64,000 bases of DNA from Strobilurus pachycystidiatus (GCA_019915135.1 JAHLMK010000019.1:1116001-1180000); one strand, 5' to 3'; counted from the first letter of the stretch, positions 25,824-38,049 are shown. Numbers and translations: made by a program. Notes: generated by a model from the letters alone, not told the origin.

Positions 25824-28614
25824 ATGCCCACAAACGCTGAGCGCTTCTTCGCCGACCGCGCGGCGCCGCTGTGCAGCCTCGAGGTTGCCAAGTCGTTTGA
25901 TCAACTTAGGTGCGCAAGGCAGGTTCAAAGATGAGCGCCGTTGACGCGACGACGAGCAGCCCGAAAGAAAAGCTGTATACGCATTATCTGAATGAAGCAT
26001 CTTGGGCTGGCGCGAGGATTATTCAGGCGCAGTGGACACCGCAGGCGATGGGCACGTTTCCAGGCTATCTCGACACAATTCAGCACTAATGAAGCGCCAC
26101 AGATCTCTATGATCTCCTCATCTCCACGTTCAGCAAGGACGGACAGCTTACCGACCTCGATGCGCTCAAGACAGCCTCGGGGGTCTCGGATCAGGAATGG
26201 GAGGACATCATGCAGTATACGTCTCAGGTCCTCAGCAATCTCGTCAACTACAAGTCATTTGGCTTCACCAAAATCATTCCACGTGTCACCGCCGACAAAT
26301 TCGAGGCCGTCATTACCGCGTCGGGTAGCGAGCAGGCGTCCTTCCTCTTCGTGCAGCTAAGAGAGCACATATACTCCCTCACCCCCGAATCATCCCTCAT
26401 CATCGGGAAGCGCAGCGAAGGCCATGTCTCCAACTACTATGTCGGCGAAACGCCCTCGGACGACGAGGTCGCTGTCATCCAAGAAGCCGCAGAGAAAATT
26501 GGTGTTGATATCCTCAATACTCGTCTCAAAAAGAACGGACCCGACTCCTACTCGCTACTCGTCGCGTCATCCGACTCCAAACCATCCACCCAGCATGACA
26601 TGGCGGCTGGAAAGCTCACCATCGAATACGGCGATCACGCACCTGCTCTTGCCAAGGCCGCCGCGGCGCTTGAAGAAGCACGAAAGTACGTCGCCAACGA
26701 GCATCAGGCTAAGATGCTCGAGCTCTACATCAAGTCGTTCAAGACTGGCTCCATCCAAGACCACAAGGACGGCTCTACCCATTGGGTGCAGGACGTCGGT
26801 CCCGCGGTCGAGTCCTACATTGGCTTTGTAGAGACCTACGTCGATCCTTACGGCGGCAGGGCTGAATGGGAGGGCTTCACTGCGATTGTGAACAAGGAGC
26901 TCAGTGCTAAGTATGAGGTTCTTGTAACTAGAGCATCCGAGCTCATCAAGGACCTCCCATGGGGACCGGACTATGAGGTCGATGTCTTCAAAAAGCCCGA
27001 CTTTACGGCGCTGGAGGTTGTCTCATTTGCTACTGGCGGTCGGTCTCCCTAAGCGATTCGCGCATTTTTTGTCTGACATCGCGGACAGGTATTCCTGCTG
27101 GTATCAACGTAAGTTGAGATCTTCATTCTCACATCGGAGCATCTAACTTTCTTGCAGATTCCTGTGAAGTAGTCGAATGGCTTACGAAGCTTCCGTTGCT
27201 GATCTCTCAATCAGAATTACTACGAGGTTCGGGAAACTACTGGCTTCAAAAATGTTTCTCTCGCGGTCATTACCTTCCTCGTTACGTTGCTTAATAATCG
27301 ACTGACCTGGACACTAGAACATTCTTTCGGCCAAGGCGTCCAGTAGGTCCTTCATCGGCACACCATCCTTCCTACCTAATTCGGAGTGCAGACAAGGAAA
27401 TCAGCTTCATTCATCCCGACGATCTCGAGCTTTACAACAAGTGGGACAGCCGCGCCTTCGAACTTCTGGTTGCGAACCACGAACTTCTTGGGCACGGATC
27501 TGGTAAGCTCTTCCAAGAGCAGGCGGATGGCAAGAAGAACTTTGACCCCGAAAAGGTAGGCACTCGTCTTGTCGAAGTATGTTATTACCTGCTCATTATG
27601 CCTCTAGATCGTGAACCCTCTGACACAGAAGCCAATGTCAGTCCCAAAGCGTTCCGACCTGATATGCTATGACCTCGATTGTCAATAGAACATCGTGGTA
27701 CAAACCTGGACAGACTCCAGACTCTATTTTGGGCGAAGTATCCTCGTCGATGGAGGAATGTCGCGCTGACACTGTGGCTCTGTACCGTATGCTGCACGGC
27801 TCCATCCTTTGCTCTCGGGTGCTCACCGAATGACAGTCGTCGGCCATCTCGATATCCTGAAAATCTTCAACGTGTGTTTCCGATCTCTTTGTTCCATGCT
27901 AGGGGAATAACGAGCAATGCTTACCAGTACACCGACGAGCAAGACATCGAGGATATCCAGTACATCACCTACCTGTCCATGGCGCGTGATGGACTCCGAG
28001 CTCTCGAGTTTTACGATCCTGTGACGAAGAAGCATGGCCAGGCGCATATGCAGGCGAGGTAATTACCTTACACTTATATACGGTTTGCTGCCTTTTAACG
28101 CGAGTCCTATTACAGCATGGGTATCGCTCAGTACTTGATCAAAAACGACATTGCCCGTCTTGAGCTCGTCGAGGATGAGAATCACGACGTCGCTAACGTC
28201 TACGTCCGAGTATGTAGTCGAATTAATCCATTTTCGGGGCCACGTCTCATTGAAGCACAGGTTGACCGCGAGAAAGCCTTGACGAAGGGCAAGGAGATTG
28301 CGGGGCAGCTCCTCGTCGAGCTTCAAGTCCGCAAGAGCACGGCCGACGGGGCTGGCGCACGCGATTTCTACACGGTCTTGACGTCGCCGCTCCCAGGATG
28401 GGATGGCAAGATTCGCGATGTCGTGATGAAAAAGAAGCTGGTGCGTGTCGAGACGGTGGTGGTTGGCTCGAATGCTAACGCCAGTGGACGGATGTAGCCT
28501 CGCAAGATCTTCGTGCAGCCAAACACGTTTGTTGTTGGTGTCGAAGTGAAGCTCAAGGAGTACCCGTTGACGAATGCTGGTGTCATCCAGAGTTTCATTG
28601 AGCGTAAGCTGTAA
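25824..28614 (+). CDS. DPP3: Dipeptidyl peptidase III (M49 zinc metallopeptidase)
   Basis: Cytosolic zinc exopeptidase that removes dipeptides from the N-termini of oligopeptides. The start MPTNAERFFADRAAP at 25824 is followed by an intron into SPKEKLYTHYLNEASWAGAR. Further exons begin at 26095 (ATDLYDLLIS) and run through VNYKSFG and SNYYVGE. The M49 hallmark HEXXXH is present as HELLGH (27478-27495), and the second zinc motif EECRAD lies at about 27753-27770. GIPAGIN|IP|NYYE is spread over very short exons. The C-terminus reads PRKIFVQPNTF...GVIQSFIERKL with TAA at 28612-28614. About ten introns are needed, all short. One acceptor (25955 or 25958) differs by a single Ser codon. All catalytic motifs are intact. 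Confidence 0.92.
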
Positions 28615-28913
28615 GGATTTTGGGGGATGAGAATCCGAAACCATGCTATCCTTCTTGATGTAACTCTAGCCCTACTGTTACTTCCAAGGGTGAGATCCAA
28701 ACTCTGGCACTCGCATTGCGGCAGTTGAACGAGATTTGAACGCGTTTGCGGGCTCAAACCATAAGTACAGCACCGCCGTCCCAACGGGAAACCATCGGCC
28801 AAGCCGAGTTCTCACAAAACTGTTTCAGCTTCCAACGTCGACTGATGATCATGATCTTGTACTACTATTACAGTAATGTACATCTGTACTTATTGCCGTA
28901 TCTCATATAAGTC

Positions 28914-30873
28914 TTAGTGTCCATCAATCGCACCACTAAAAAAGAGGTTTATATCTGAAACATCCTCAGGCGCATCCATGACGATTTGGTTGTTGTTTTC
29001 ATTGGGGAGAAACTCCAGTGTGCCCGGGTGGAAGCTTTCTTTGAACCTGTCTTCTACTTCCAGCGCGTGTGAGGATTTAAAGCTGTCTTCTGCTTCCGGA
29101 GGTTCTGAGAGATCTAGGGGAAGAACTTCTTCGAAGCTTTGTTGAAAGCTTCCGTCAATTGTCGACAGAGAATTTTCCCTGTCCTGGTAGCGCTGTGGCG
29201 CAAGCGGTCGGAGTCGAATAGGCGATGGAATCCTGCTGGATTGCACTCGACTGGGCACATTTGCGAGATCAATGCAACCACCTGGATAGAATCCCGTTCG
29301 CTCATTGCCTTCCTCCACCTCGAGTATGTTGCTGGCGGCATGGCGGAGCTTTGCCAGAAATATCTCCCAAATTTTCGGGTTGCAAGCCACTCGCCAGCAG
29401 ACATACATTGTGTATAGTGCATTGTTTTTGGGAATGTTCTCGACTCCATCAGGGAGGATGTTGGAGTACACGCGAGTCATGTAAGCGCGTTGGGGCATTT
29501 CTGGATCGCGGAACACGAAGTAGGAGAAATCTGGGCTTGCTGCCTGACCAAAATTACTTTTCTTCTCAACCATTTGCGCGTGCAATTGGACGAGAGGTTG
29601 AGTGACCGCGTCCATTGTGTCCTGCTTGCTCTTTGGCCATCGGAATCTGTACTTCATGCCAACAGTGGAATCAAGCAACTCCTGGTATAAGTCTGGCTCG
29701 AGGTACAAAAGCTCCACAAGATAGTTGCCATTAATTGAGAATAGTTTCTTGATCTCAATTGGCATACCAAACAGTTCAATGTCAGGATGTGCATGGAGGG
29801 ATCCAGGAATGTTTTGGTTCTTTGCAAGAACACGTCCGCCGCATGGGTATATTCGTACTTTGGATCGTTCTGCTTCAGGAGATTCCGGCACATCCCTCTC
29901 ATCGGCATGGTTAATGCAGAGTGCAACTATGGTAGCCTGAGATGCCCGCACAATGAACTCTGCATCTTTCTCGTTGCCAACCGACTCGCAGAGGTTTGCA
30001 ATCGTCGGGCCGGCTTTGAGAGTACAGAGAAGACTCTTATCGATTGGCTTTGAGGGAAAATCTGGATCCAACTCCGCCACAAGATCGTGAACTATATCGC
30101 CCAGGAATGGGCAAAGGACAAGCTCGGTCAGTTGGTCTTTTTGAGCAACAGCTAGCTCGACTTTCCGCGGATATCGCTTCCCGGGTTTGGATCTGGAGGT
30201 ATCAGGGACGGGTGCAGAAGCACAAAACTGGTTCAACATGAAGGTGCCAAAGGATATGTTCTCCAAGTCATTCAATGCGCCGATATTGAATAGAGAATGG
30301 TGTTCGGGTTGGGTGGACCAGTCATCATCAGCCTCAACAGGACTTTGTGTACCGGAAGGTGGGTGAGGAGGAGACACTAGAGGCGTGGACCCATCAGATC
30401 GTGGCGCATCAGGGGACAACTGGAAGATAGGTAGCGCTTGTCCCAAGTCTTCTGGGTCAGCTTCTGTCATCGCCGCTGACTCGTCAAGGTCAGGCTCAAT
30501 GGCGAGGAGCTCTCGCGCCACCTCAGCGAGTGAGTCTTCAGCCGCATCATCATCTGCGGCGAAGTGAGCATGCAAATTCTCGGCGCTTTCCGAGGTAAAT
30601 AATAGACGCACTATCTGGATCAAGAGCAGGCTGCAAGGGTACAGACTCAGTCCAATCGTCAACGTTGGTCCAAATGGAGGGAAATTTGGAGATGGCGTTG
30701 CAGAGCGAGAGCATTTGAGTCACAGGAAACGTTGGTTGCCCACTGTCTGCTTCGCATTGACGAAGCACTTTTTCAAGCACTTTTTCAAGCTCCGCAGCGC
30801 TATCAGGAAGGCCACGGATGATGTCCACTTCTTGAGGCGAAAGAGAGATTTTTGAGCGTGGGTGCGAAGTCAT
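28914..30873 (-). CDS. Hypothetical protein, about 631 aa
   Basis: I do not recognise this family. Exon 1 is 30873-30643 (MTSHPRSKISLSPQEVDIIRG...WTES) and exon 2 is 30578-28914, joined in phase 0 across a 64-nt intron with GTACCC donor and CCGAG acceptor; a shorter 22-nt alternative is implausible. The protein is acidic at its N-terminal third, then has a more ordered middle (ELVLCPFLGDIVHDLVAEL, IKKLFSINGNYLVELLYLEP, NNALYTMYVCWRVACNPKIW) and an acidic, Phe/Ser/Glu-rich tail ending FFSGAIDGH. No membrane helix or signal peptide is evident. A TATA box (30915-30922) stands about 42 bp upstream of the ATG, and a transposon-like element begins just beyond it. Confidence 0.7.
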
Positions 30874-30914
30874 AGTTATGGTTGCGAGATGAGTTGAATA
30901 GTACTTGATTGGGT

Positions 30915-30922
30915 CTTTTATA
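30915..30922 (-). promoter_or_regulatory. TATA box of the hypothetical gene
   Basis: TATAAAAG on the minus strand, about 42 bp upstream of the start codon at 30873. The target duplication of the neighbouring element starts 13 bp farther upstream. Confidence 0.6.
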
Positions 30923-30934
30923 GTTGCGCATCTG

Positions 30935-30944
30935 GTGGCTTATC
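30935..30944. repeat. Left target-site duplication (10 bp)
   Basis: GTGGCTTATC, repeated in direct orientation at 33493-33502, immediately outside the two terminal inverted repeats. Confidence 0.85.
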
Positions 30945-31134
30945 ACCTCTACCTCACGTATCCCTTAGTCACCAGACTAGTCTCAGGGGGGGGGAGGGTC
31001 GTAGTCAGTAGACCTAATATACGCTGATTATTGAGTCTGCCAGTTTCTTGCGAGTTAACTGGCAGTTCCTACCTGCGCCTAAGTCGTATAAATGCGTGGG
31101 CCTGTACTCCGGAGGACTTGAACTGTCGACCTCC
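30945..31134 (+). repeat. Left terminal inverted repeat
   Basis: About 190 bp, near-identical to the complement of 33300-33492. It contains a run of nine G and a TATAAA-like motif near 31087. Homology stops at CGACCTCCT. Confidence 0.85.
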
Positions 31135-33299
31135 TCGCCGCCCTCGGACCTTTTATACCGACGATCACCGACGTCGTCATCACATCATCGTCGGTCGCTG
31201 TACGACGCCGCGACGGTCCCGTCACTGTCGCGCCCCGAACGCTGCAATTTCTCAGGACAGAAGCAAACAAATTAAAATGCATTTGACGATCTCTAGCAAT
31301 GTACACTTGTGTACTCTACGCAAGTCTAAAAATACGGAGACTAAAAAAAGTTGGTCTCATAGTGCGAGCAGCTAGCTCCATCCACAGACCGCTATCATCT
31401 CCGTCACCGCGCTTGTTGAAGGTGACGTGGCGCTTCTGGAAGAGGGCGCACGCCTTTTTAGTAAGTTTTAAGAGAGTAGGTGTCGATCCGAGGCATTGTG
31501 AGCACTGAGGCAAGACACCGTCCTCGGTGGGCAAGAGGGGACTCGACAGAAGAGGCGGCGGACAATGATTCTAGGCAGGTGGCAGGGGCGGGATAGAGGG
31601 AGGGCGCGAGTGCTGGTGCTAGTCACGCTCATGAATGTGCTAGCGAGCGCCTGGGATGAGATCCGCCGCCAAAGACATCAGTACTTGCTGAGCACGGCCT
31701 CGGCGAGGCAAGGCGGGGCGGTCATGACTGCAATGTAAGTAGAGCCTATAGTTGATGCTACTACGCAATTGGGGTGTTAGCAGTTAGAGGTCCTGAACGT
31801 TGCATGATGCATGTACATACAGAACGCTGCCGTCGTCGTGTTGCTCTCTCCAATCTGAGTCGTCAAACTGTTCAACACCATGGCTCTTGAAGCGGCGCAG
31901 CGCGTCACAAAATAAGTACCGGCCCGCCCTCCCAGGGTGTTAGCGAACCGGTACTTTCTTCCGTGTTGTAGCGCCTCTGAGTTGGAGCATAGCAGAAGAG
32001 AGCAGAAGGGGCAAGTCGTGACATGCAGTGACCTACAGCCCTTTTGGCCGTATGCCGAGCTGCCGGTGTCACACTTCCCGCGCATTGCCCGCCTCATTGC
32101 GCAAGGAGGCGGAGGTGTTGGTACTAAGTAAATATGGGGAGCTATGTATTTTGACATCTTACATGTACCTACGGTATCATTTTTGCAATTTTGAATTTTT
32201 ATCTAAAGAATTCCAACAGTGAAAGATGATTCACTTTGCACTTAACGGCTGACAGTGCGACGACTCACATACACCTCCCCAATACATACCTCACCTGTAT
32301 TATGAATCATGATTCATGATCTCATCCTATGTGCTAATACTATGAATATTGTCCATCAATTGCCGGACAGTCTTGTGAAAGACATGCTATAAGGCCAAGA
32401 AGCTATGTACACAAGCATCAATTCGTCGGTTAGATGAGCCTTCAACCAAGAAGACAACAGCTCGATGTGACGGAGATTCCATGCAAGCAGTAGTAGGCAA
32501 GTACCAAAGCTTAGAGGCAACGGAGACTGGAGGAAACAGTATATTGGTTTCTGCATTTATTGACATGACGCCACACAACTTCTACTACTAGAATGTTCTA
32601 AACTCGTGCAGCAGACATGTCCGTCGCACCAAGAGCGCACACTCCAAGCGCGTGAATCTGTCTGATATACAGTAGTGGGTGCAATCTCGCAGGGTATGAT
32701 ACCAGAGGAGATCGATGCTTGTGTATACATACCTTATACCGTGGCATCAGTTTTGGAGAGAAGCTTTCGTTGGTATGCTTTGAGATCCGGGCACCCGTGA
32801 TTACTGTGCGCATAGCTGTTCTTGGCGGCTTCCAAAGGAGAAGGATAGCTGAACAGCCCATCCGACAACGTGTGAGCACTGGGGGGATGTCGGCTGCTGT
32901 CCCATGTAAGTCCCGAAGGATCGTTGAGCCTTGAGGGTGGCTGGACAGTGGTATTGATGTGAGATTGTAGACAGGAAGCATGAAGCACGCACCTTTGAGT
33001 TGGCTATAACCCGCTGCCTACGCGCCTTCCACATGACGCTCCTATGGCCCTATGATGTGTTGTTGGGTAACGTCTAGACCAACACCGAGAGAAAAAGCAT
33101 GGGAGAGACGCCGTGGTGAATATTTCCTGGGCCACCGGAAAAAAAATTCAATGGTGGATGTTTGTCGGGACCCCGGACGATGACATGGCGGCGGGAGGGA
33201 GGCGTGATCTGACGTCGGGCCCGTCGGACGGTGACCACAAGATGCATGATGATGATGCCGGCAATCGGCGGAACACCAGAACCGACGGCAGTGAGGTCC

Positions 33300-33492
33300 A
33301 GGAGGTCGACAGTTCAAGTCCTCCGGAGTACAGGCCCACGCATTTATACGACTTAGGCGCAGGTAGGAACTGCCAGTTAACTCGCAAGAAACTGGCAGAC
33401 TCAATAATCAGCGTATATTAGGTCTACTGACTACGACCCTCCCCCCCCCCCTGAGACTAGTCTGGTGACTAAGGGATACGTGAGGTAGAGGT
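33300..33492 (-). repeat. Right terminal inverted repeat
   Basis: Complement of the left repeat, with an 11-base C run where the left copy has nine G. It abuts the right target duplication at 33493. Confidence 0.85.
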
Positions 33493-33502
33493 GTGGCTTA
33501 TC
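33493..33502. repeat. Right target-site duplication (10 bp)
   Basis: GTGGCTTATC, a direct copy of 30935-30944. Confidence 0.85.
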
Positions 33503-33574
33503 GAGCCTGACAGGCTGTTCAGTGTCACTAAAGAAAATAGAGTCCGACGGGGGGCAGTTCGACCGGCCCTGAGC

Positions 33575-33595
33575 GTGCGCAGTGGCACTGCGCAC
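33575..33595. promoter_or_regulatory. Perfect 10-bp palindrome upstream of kinase-like gene 1
   Basis: GTGCGCAGTG-G-CACTGCGCAC lies about 110 bp before the start codon at 33708. Such dyads can bind dimeric regulators, but no factor is known for this one. Confidence 0.35.
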
Positions 33596-33707
33596 AGCCG
33601 AACGGGGCAGTACCTTGGCCACGTGATCCGCGGTTCTGTATAACACGTCCCTGAAATCTGAAAGTTGTCTTCAACAATCACGACGTCACCAAATTGCTAC
33701 CTTCCAC

Positions 33708-34942
33708 ATGTCTGTCTCATTATCACTCACCTTTCCTGATGTCGACGGACCTGTCTTCTTCCATCGTGTCGTGCCCAAGGAATGGGAGAACCCCGCCTCC
33801 AAATATTCGACCTTCGATCCCTTACCACTCGACGACACCGCTCTTATTCTAGAGGAACCGCGCATCAGTACCACACCGGGACAAACTTGCAAGCTCACGA
33901 CAGAAGAGGCGTCTCACTGGGGAAAATATATGCAGTCTGATTCTGCAGTCATCTTCACAGCGTCCTTGGCGACAGGCGAAAACCGCGATCTCTTCGCCGT
34001 CAAGATGATATTCAACACTGAGCATTCCGATGTCACTGATAACACTTGTAACCCATGCCATGAAGGACTCGCTCGCTTCATTCACGACGCAGAGTTCTAC
34101 GCGCGGCGTCTTCGCCCCTTCAGAGGAAAACTGGTCCCGAAGCATTACGGAGTGTGGCGTGCTCGAACGGGAGCTTGGGGAGGCACCATTCTTTGCAGCA
34201 TCATGGAATGGGGTGGAGTTCCCTGGCCGGAACTAGACCAAACGTTGCGTAGTGCGCCCGAAAACATGTAAGAACTTCCGTGGCTCTTTGAACTCATGAC
34301 GCTCACAGCACCGCTAGTGCAAAGATAGGGAAAACCATCGAGATGCTTCATGATGTCAATATCGTGCACTTGCAAGTCGGCGTCTTATCGGAACTGCGCC
34401 ATATCCTTTTCCATCCCGAAAAAAAGACTTGCTTCCTCGTTGATTTTGCCCTAGCTAAATTTGGTATCAAGTGCGAGCGCACGGTACCGGTACTCGCTCT
34501 CGACGCAAAACCTCCTCGGCTTGCAGTTGGATGTGGGGAATCCTCCTCCATCATGTATCTACTTGGTCTTTACAAAAGCCCCTCTAAATTCATAGGTGAG
34601 TGTCTCGCCATCTGCCATGTCAAATTTTCCTCAATCCTTTCTTCAGTTCCCCCCGACAGCCACACCCACACGGCCATGGAATTTCATCGAAGATATCGCC
34701 GACGGTTCCCCCAGCTTCACAACGATGACATCTTGCGCGTTCAGCGCCAGTTGTACTTCCCCAAAGCTGAGCCAATCTTGGACACTGTGAAGCTAGGGTT
34801 CACCAACGAAGGAAAAGTTGTGCCCTGGGTGAAGCTGCCCGACGACCAGGTCATCATGAAGTATAGCGGGGATAGTCTCACTAACCTCAGTGACCGTCTC
34901 TCGGATGAGTTTCTGTCCGAATTGTTCGCCGAAGCGGATTAG
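33708..34942 (+). CDS. Kinase-like (pseudokinase-type) protein, tandem copy 1
   Basis: Member of an Agaricomycete-expanded kinase-fold family of unknown substrate. Three exons: a long first exon ending near 34268 (PENI), a second from about 34310 (TASAKIGKTIEMLHDVN) and a third from about 34647 (PPDSHTHTAMEFHRRY). The N-terminal lobe keeps a Lys in FAVKMIF, which may be the VAIK lysine. Where an active kinase has HRD, this protein has LHDVNIVH with no catalytic Asp, and the DFG site reads VDFALA. It is therefore probably catalytically dead. It is very similar to the gene at 36773 and more distant from the one at 35269. It starts 215 bp after the transposon-like element. Confidence 0.75.
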
Positions 34943-35084
34943 TTCATCGAGCTTTTGTACATACACTGATACCTACACTGTAACAATATTGCGGGACACT
35001 TGACGAGTCAATCAATGATTATTAAAACTCATGTATGAGGAGGATTCGCCACGTCGCATCCCATAGTCAATCGTGTAGATTTTC

Positions 35085-35215
35085 TCAATAGCCTAGATTG
35101 CCGGGGTTTGATTGAGACCATCATGGTAGCATCGTCCTGGCCAAAGTTGACAGAGACTCGCACTCACATTTCCTGGTCTCAAGCGACGACGGAGACAATG
35201 GAATTGCCGCATTTG
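35085..35215 (+). pseudogene. 5' relic of a kinase-like gene
   Basis: This stretch between copies 1 and 2 matches the start region of the broken copy at 38050-38280, sharing TGAGACC, GCTATCGTCCT-type and TTCCTGGTCTC segments. One frame gives LALTFPGLK, like the family's opening SLTFPDV. No ORF continues, so it is a truncated copy. Confidence 0.5.
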
Positions 35216-35268
35216 AAATTCCGAACACGATTCAACTCAAACCATCACGACTGGTATGACTCGCCGTC

Positions 35269-36500
35269 ATGTCTCCCTCTCTAGAACTCATATTTCCCGG
35301 CCTCTCCGAGCCCACTTCCTTTCACCTGGCCATTCCTCAAGAATGGGAGACTCCAAAATCAACCCCATTCGCAGGCTTGCCCGTTGACTCCTCTTGTCTC
35401 ACACTCGAAGCACCTCGCATGAGTGGTCCTCCAGGAATCACCCATCAGCTCACCTTCCAGAGGGCGTTGACTTGGGGCAAGTACATGCAATCCAATTCTG
35501 CGGTGTTCTTCGATGCTTATACCGCGTCTGGGGGAGAACGCCACCAACGTTTCGTTGTCAAGATGATCTTCCACATTGACCAACACAGTGTCTCTGTTGA
35601 TGTTGACAGCCCTTGCAATGGTGCCTTCCAGCGCTTCGTTCGTGATTCCAAGTTCTACGCGCGAACCGTGAACCATTTTGGAGGCCAATTGGTGCCGAAG
35701 CATTACGGAGTGTGGCGTGCACGCACGGGGAATTTGGGAGGCACCATTCTTTGCAGCGTCATGGAATGGGGTGGTGTTCCTTGGCCGGAGCTCAAGCGGA
35801 CGCCGTACAATACACCTGAGAATATGTATGTTCTTGTCCAGACCTTTGACCGCTGTCTCACTCCCTTCTATAGAATTACAATTGGTCAAACCCTGGAGAT
35901 GCTCCATGACATAGGCGTTGAACATCGAGGACTGGACTCTCCTCATGATTTTCGTCATGTTCTCTTCCATCCCGACAAAGGCACCTGCTTTGTTGTCGAT
36001 TTCGGCAAAGCGGTGTCCGGAATCAACTGCAAACGCACAGTACCGATGCTACCTCTGGATGTGCATTTGCGTACTCGGGCTATCGGTTGCTCCGAAGCGG
36101 CATCTATCATGTACTTGTTGGACATGTTCAAGGATCGGTCAGTCGCTACTGGTAAGTTCTGACTGAAATCAAAATGTGTTTACTGATTCTTGTACTTCCA
36201 GCCCCAACCGATAGTCACACGCACACTGTTCTGGAATTTCACCGACTATACAGCCAGCGATTCCCCCAACTCTACAACGACGATGTGCTTCGTGTTCAGC
36301 GTCAATTGTACTTCCCCGCCGCTCCCCCCGTCACGCAACTGGTCAAGATCGGCTTCAGGGAGGATGGGAAAGTTGTACCTTGGGGAAGGAAGGCTGGGAC
36401 TGAAGACCAAGTATCGATGAAGTATGCAGGGGATAGTCTGGTCGGACTGACCGATCATTTATCCCCGGAGTTCCAGACTCAGCTATATGCTGAAGCATAG
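35269..36500 (+). CDS. Kinase-like protein, tandem copy 2 (divergent)
   Basis: Starts MSPSLELIFPGLSEPTSFH at 35269. Exon 1 ends in PENI near 35825; a GTATGT...TATAG intron leads to ITIGQTLEMLHDIGVEH. A second intron near 36151-36201 leads to PTDSHTHTVLEFHRLY. It keeps the FVVKMIF lysine and reads VDFGKA at the DFG site, closer to a real kinase than its neighbours, but LHDIGVEHRGL still lacks the HRD aspartate. Segments such as LVPKHYGVWRARTG and GGTILCSVMEWGGVPWPEL are nearly identical to copies 1 and 3. The order of genes and relics suggests duplication of a two-gene unit. Confidence 0.75.
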
Positions 36501-36772
36501 CTACATAACATAGGTACTAGTCCTCAAAGGACTGTTTGCGGTTTGTTGTATATAACATGGGCAATAATTGGAGTACAATTAATACTATTCTTGGTCTCAA
36601 CCATGACTGTCCTGACGTCCAATGGCACCGGCGGCCCTCAGTTGTAGACGTAAACGCTGGATGACTCTGCCGGCTACCAGTGGGCGTTTTCGCCATCAAA
36701 CTTTTGTCCCTTGGGCTGAAATTTCTTAACAAACGGCGATAATCACGAAGCCACCGTCCTTCCGAGTCTGCG

Positions 36773-37999
36773 ATGCCTGTCTCGCTATCACTCAATTTTC
36801 CTGGACTAGATGAATCCGTCGTCTTCCGTCGTGTTGTGCCCAAGGAATGGGAGAACCCCGCCTCCAAATTCCCAACCTTCGATCCCTTGCCACTTGACGA
36901 CACCACCCTTAATCTACAGGAACCGCGCATCCGTACCACTCCGAGACAGACGTGCAAGCTCACGACACAAGAGGCGTCTCACTGGGGAAAATCTCTGCAC
37001 TCTGAATCTGCAGTACTTTTCACGGCGTCCTCGGCCACAGGCGATCTCAAGTTCGCCGTCAAGATGATATTCAACACTCAGCATCCCAATGTCACTCATG
37101 ATGTTTGTAACCCATGTCATGAAGGACACGCGCGCTTCATTCACGACGCAGAGTTCTACGCGCGGTATCTTCGCCTCTTTAGAGGAAAGCTGGTACCGAA
37201 GCATTACGGAGTGTGGCGTGCTCGAACGGGAGATTGGGGAGGCACCATCCTTTGCAGTATCATGGAATGGGTTGGGGTTCCCTGGCTGCAACTGGACCAC
37301 ACGTTGCGTAGTGCGTCCGAGATCATGTAAGGACTTTTGCGGCTCTTGACCTCTTGACGCTCACAGCACCGCTAGTGCAAAGATAGGAAACATCATTGAA
37401 ATGCTTCATGATGTCAATATCGTGCACCATCAAGTCCGCTTCTCATCGGGACTACGGCATTTCCTTGTCCATCCAGAGAAAAAGACTTGTTTCCTCGTCG
37501 ATTTCGCCCTGGCTAAAACTGGTATCAAGTGCCAGCGCACGGTACCAATACTCGCTCTCGACGCAAAACCCCCTCAGTTTGCAGTTGGATGTGAGGAATC
37601 TGCTGCCCTCATGTATCTACTGAGTCTCTACAAGGGCCCCTCTAAATGCAGAAGTGAGTGTCTAGTCATCTGCCATAACATATATTTCTGAATCCTCTCT
37701 CAGTTCCCGCCGACAGTTACACCCACACAGCCATGGAGTTTCATCGAAGATATCGTCGACGGTTCCCAGAACTTCACAACGATGACATCTTGCGCGTTCA
37801 GCGCCAGTTGTACTTCCCCGAAGCTGAGCCAATCTTGGCCACTGTGAAGCTAGGGTTCACAAAGGAAGGAAAGGTTGTCCCCTGGGTGAAGACGCTCGAA
37901 GACAAGATCATCATGAAGTATATCGGGGATACTCTTGCTAACCTCAGTGACCGTCTCTCGGATGAATTTCTGTCCGATTTGTTCGCCAAAGCAGACTAG
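36773..37999 (+). CDS. Kinase-like protein, tandem copy 3
   Basis: Starts MPVSLSLNFPGLDESVVF at 36773 and shares intron positions with copy 1: one after SASEI near 37327 and one near 37652-37703. It has FAVKMIF, LHDVNIVHHQ without the catalytic Asp, and VDFALAKTG in place of DFG, so it is probably a pseudokinase. It is mostly identical to copy 1 in residues and intron phase, which points to recent tandem duplication or gene conversion. It ends DLFAKAD with TAG. A truncated copy follows downstream. Confidence 0.75.
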
Positions 38000-38049
38000 T
38001 TCGACGAGTTTTCTCGCATACGATGTCACTGTAACAACTGCGGAGTCAT

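Larger units (their letters stand above)
30945..33492. mobile_element. Mutator-like (MULE-type) non-autonomous DNA transposon, 2.55 kb
   Basis: The element is bounded by inverted repeats of about 190 bp that start ACCTCTACCTCACG and end in the exact complement, flanked by a perfect 10-bp direct duplication. Long terminal inverted repeats with 9-11-bp target duplications are the hallmark of the Mutator superfamily. The interior (31135-33299) has only short ORFs and no recognisable MULE transposase, zinc-knuckle or DDE region, so it appears non-autonomous or carries a captured unknown fragment. The repeats are near-identical except for a G-run (9 versus 11), which suggests recent insertion. A plus-strand ORF of 57 codons near 31565-31738 encodes a charged helix-like peptide of unknown worth. 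The superfamily call is inferred from ends and TSD length only. Confidence 0.8.

Noticed and set aside
33300..33340. Box-B-like AGTTCAAGTCC in the transposon inverted repeats, hinting at a tRNA-derived end
   Set aside because: No box A or cloverleaf accompanies it; the match is short.
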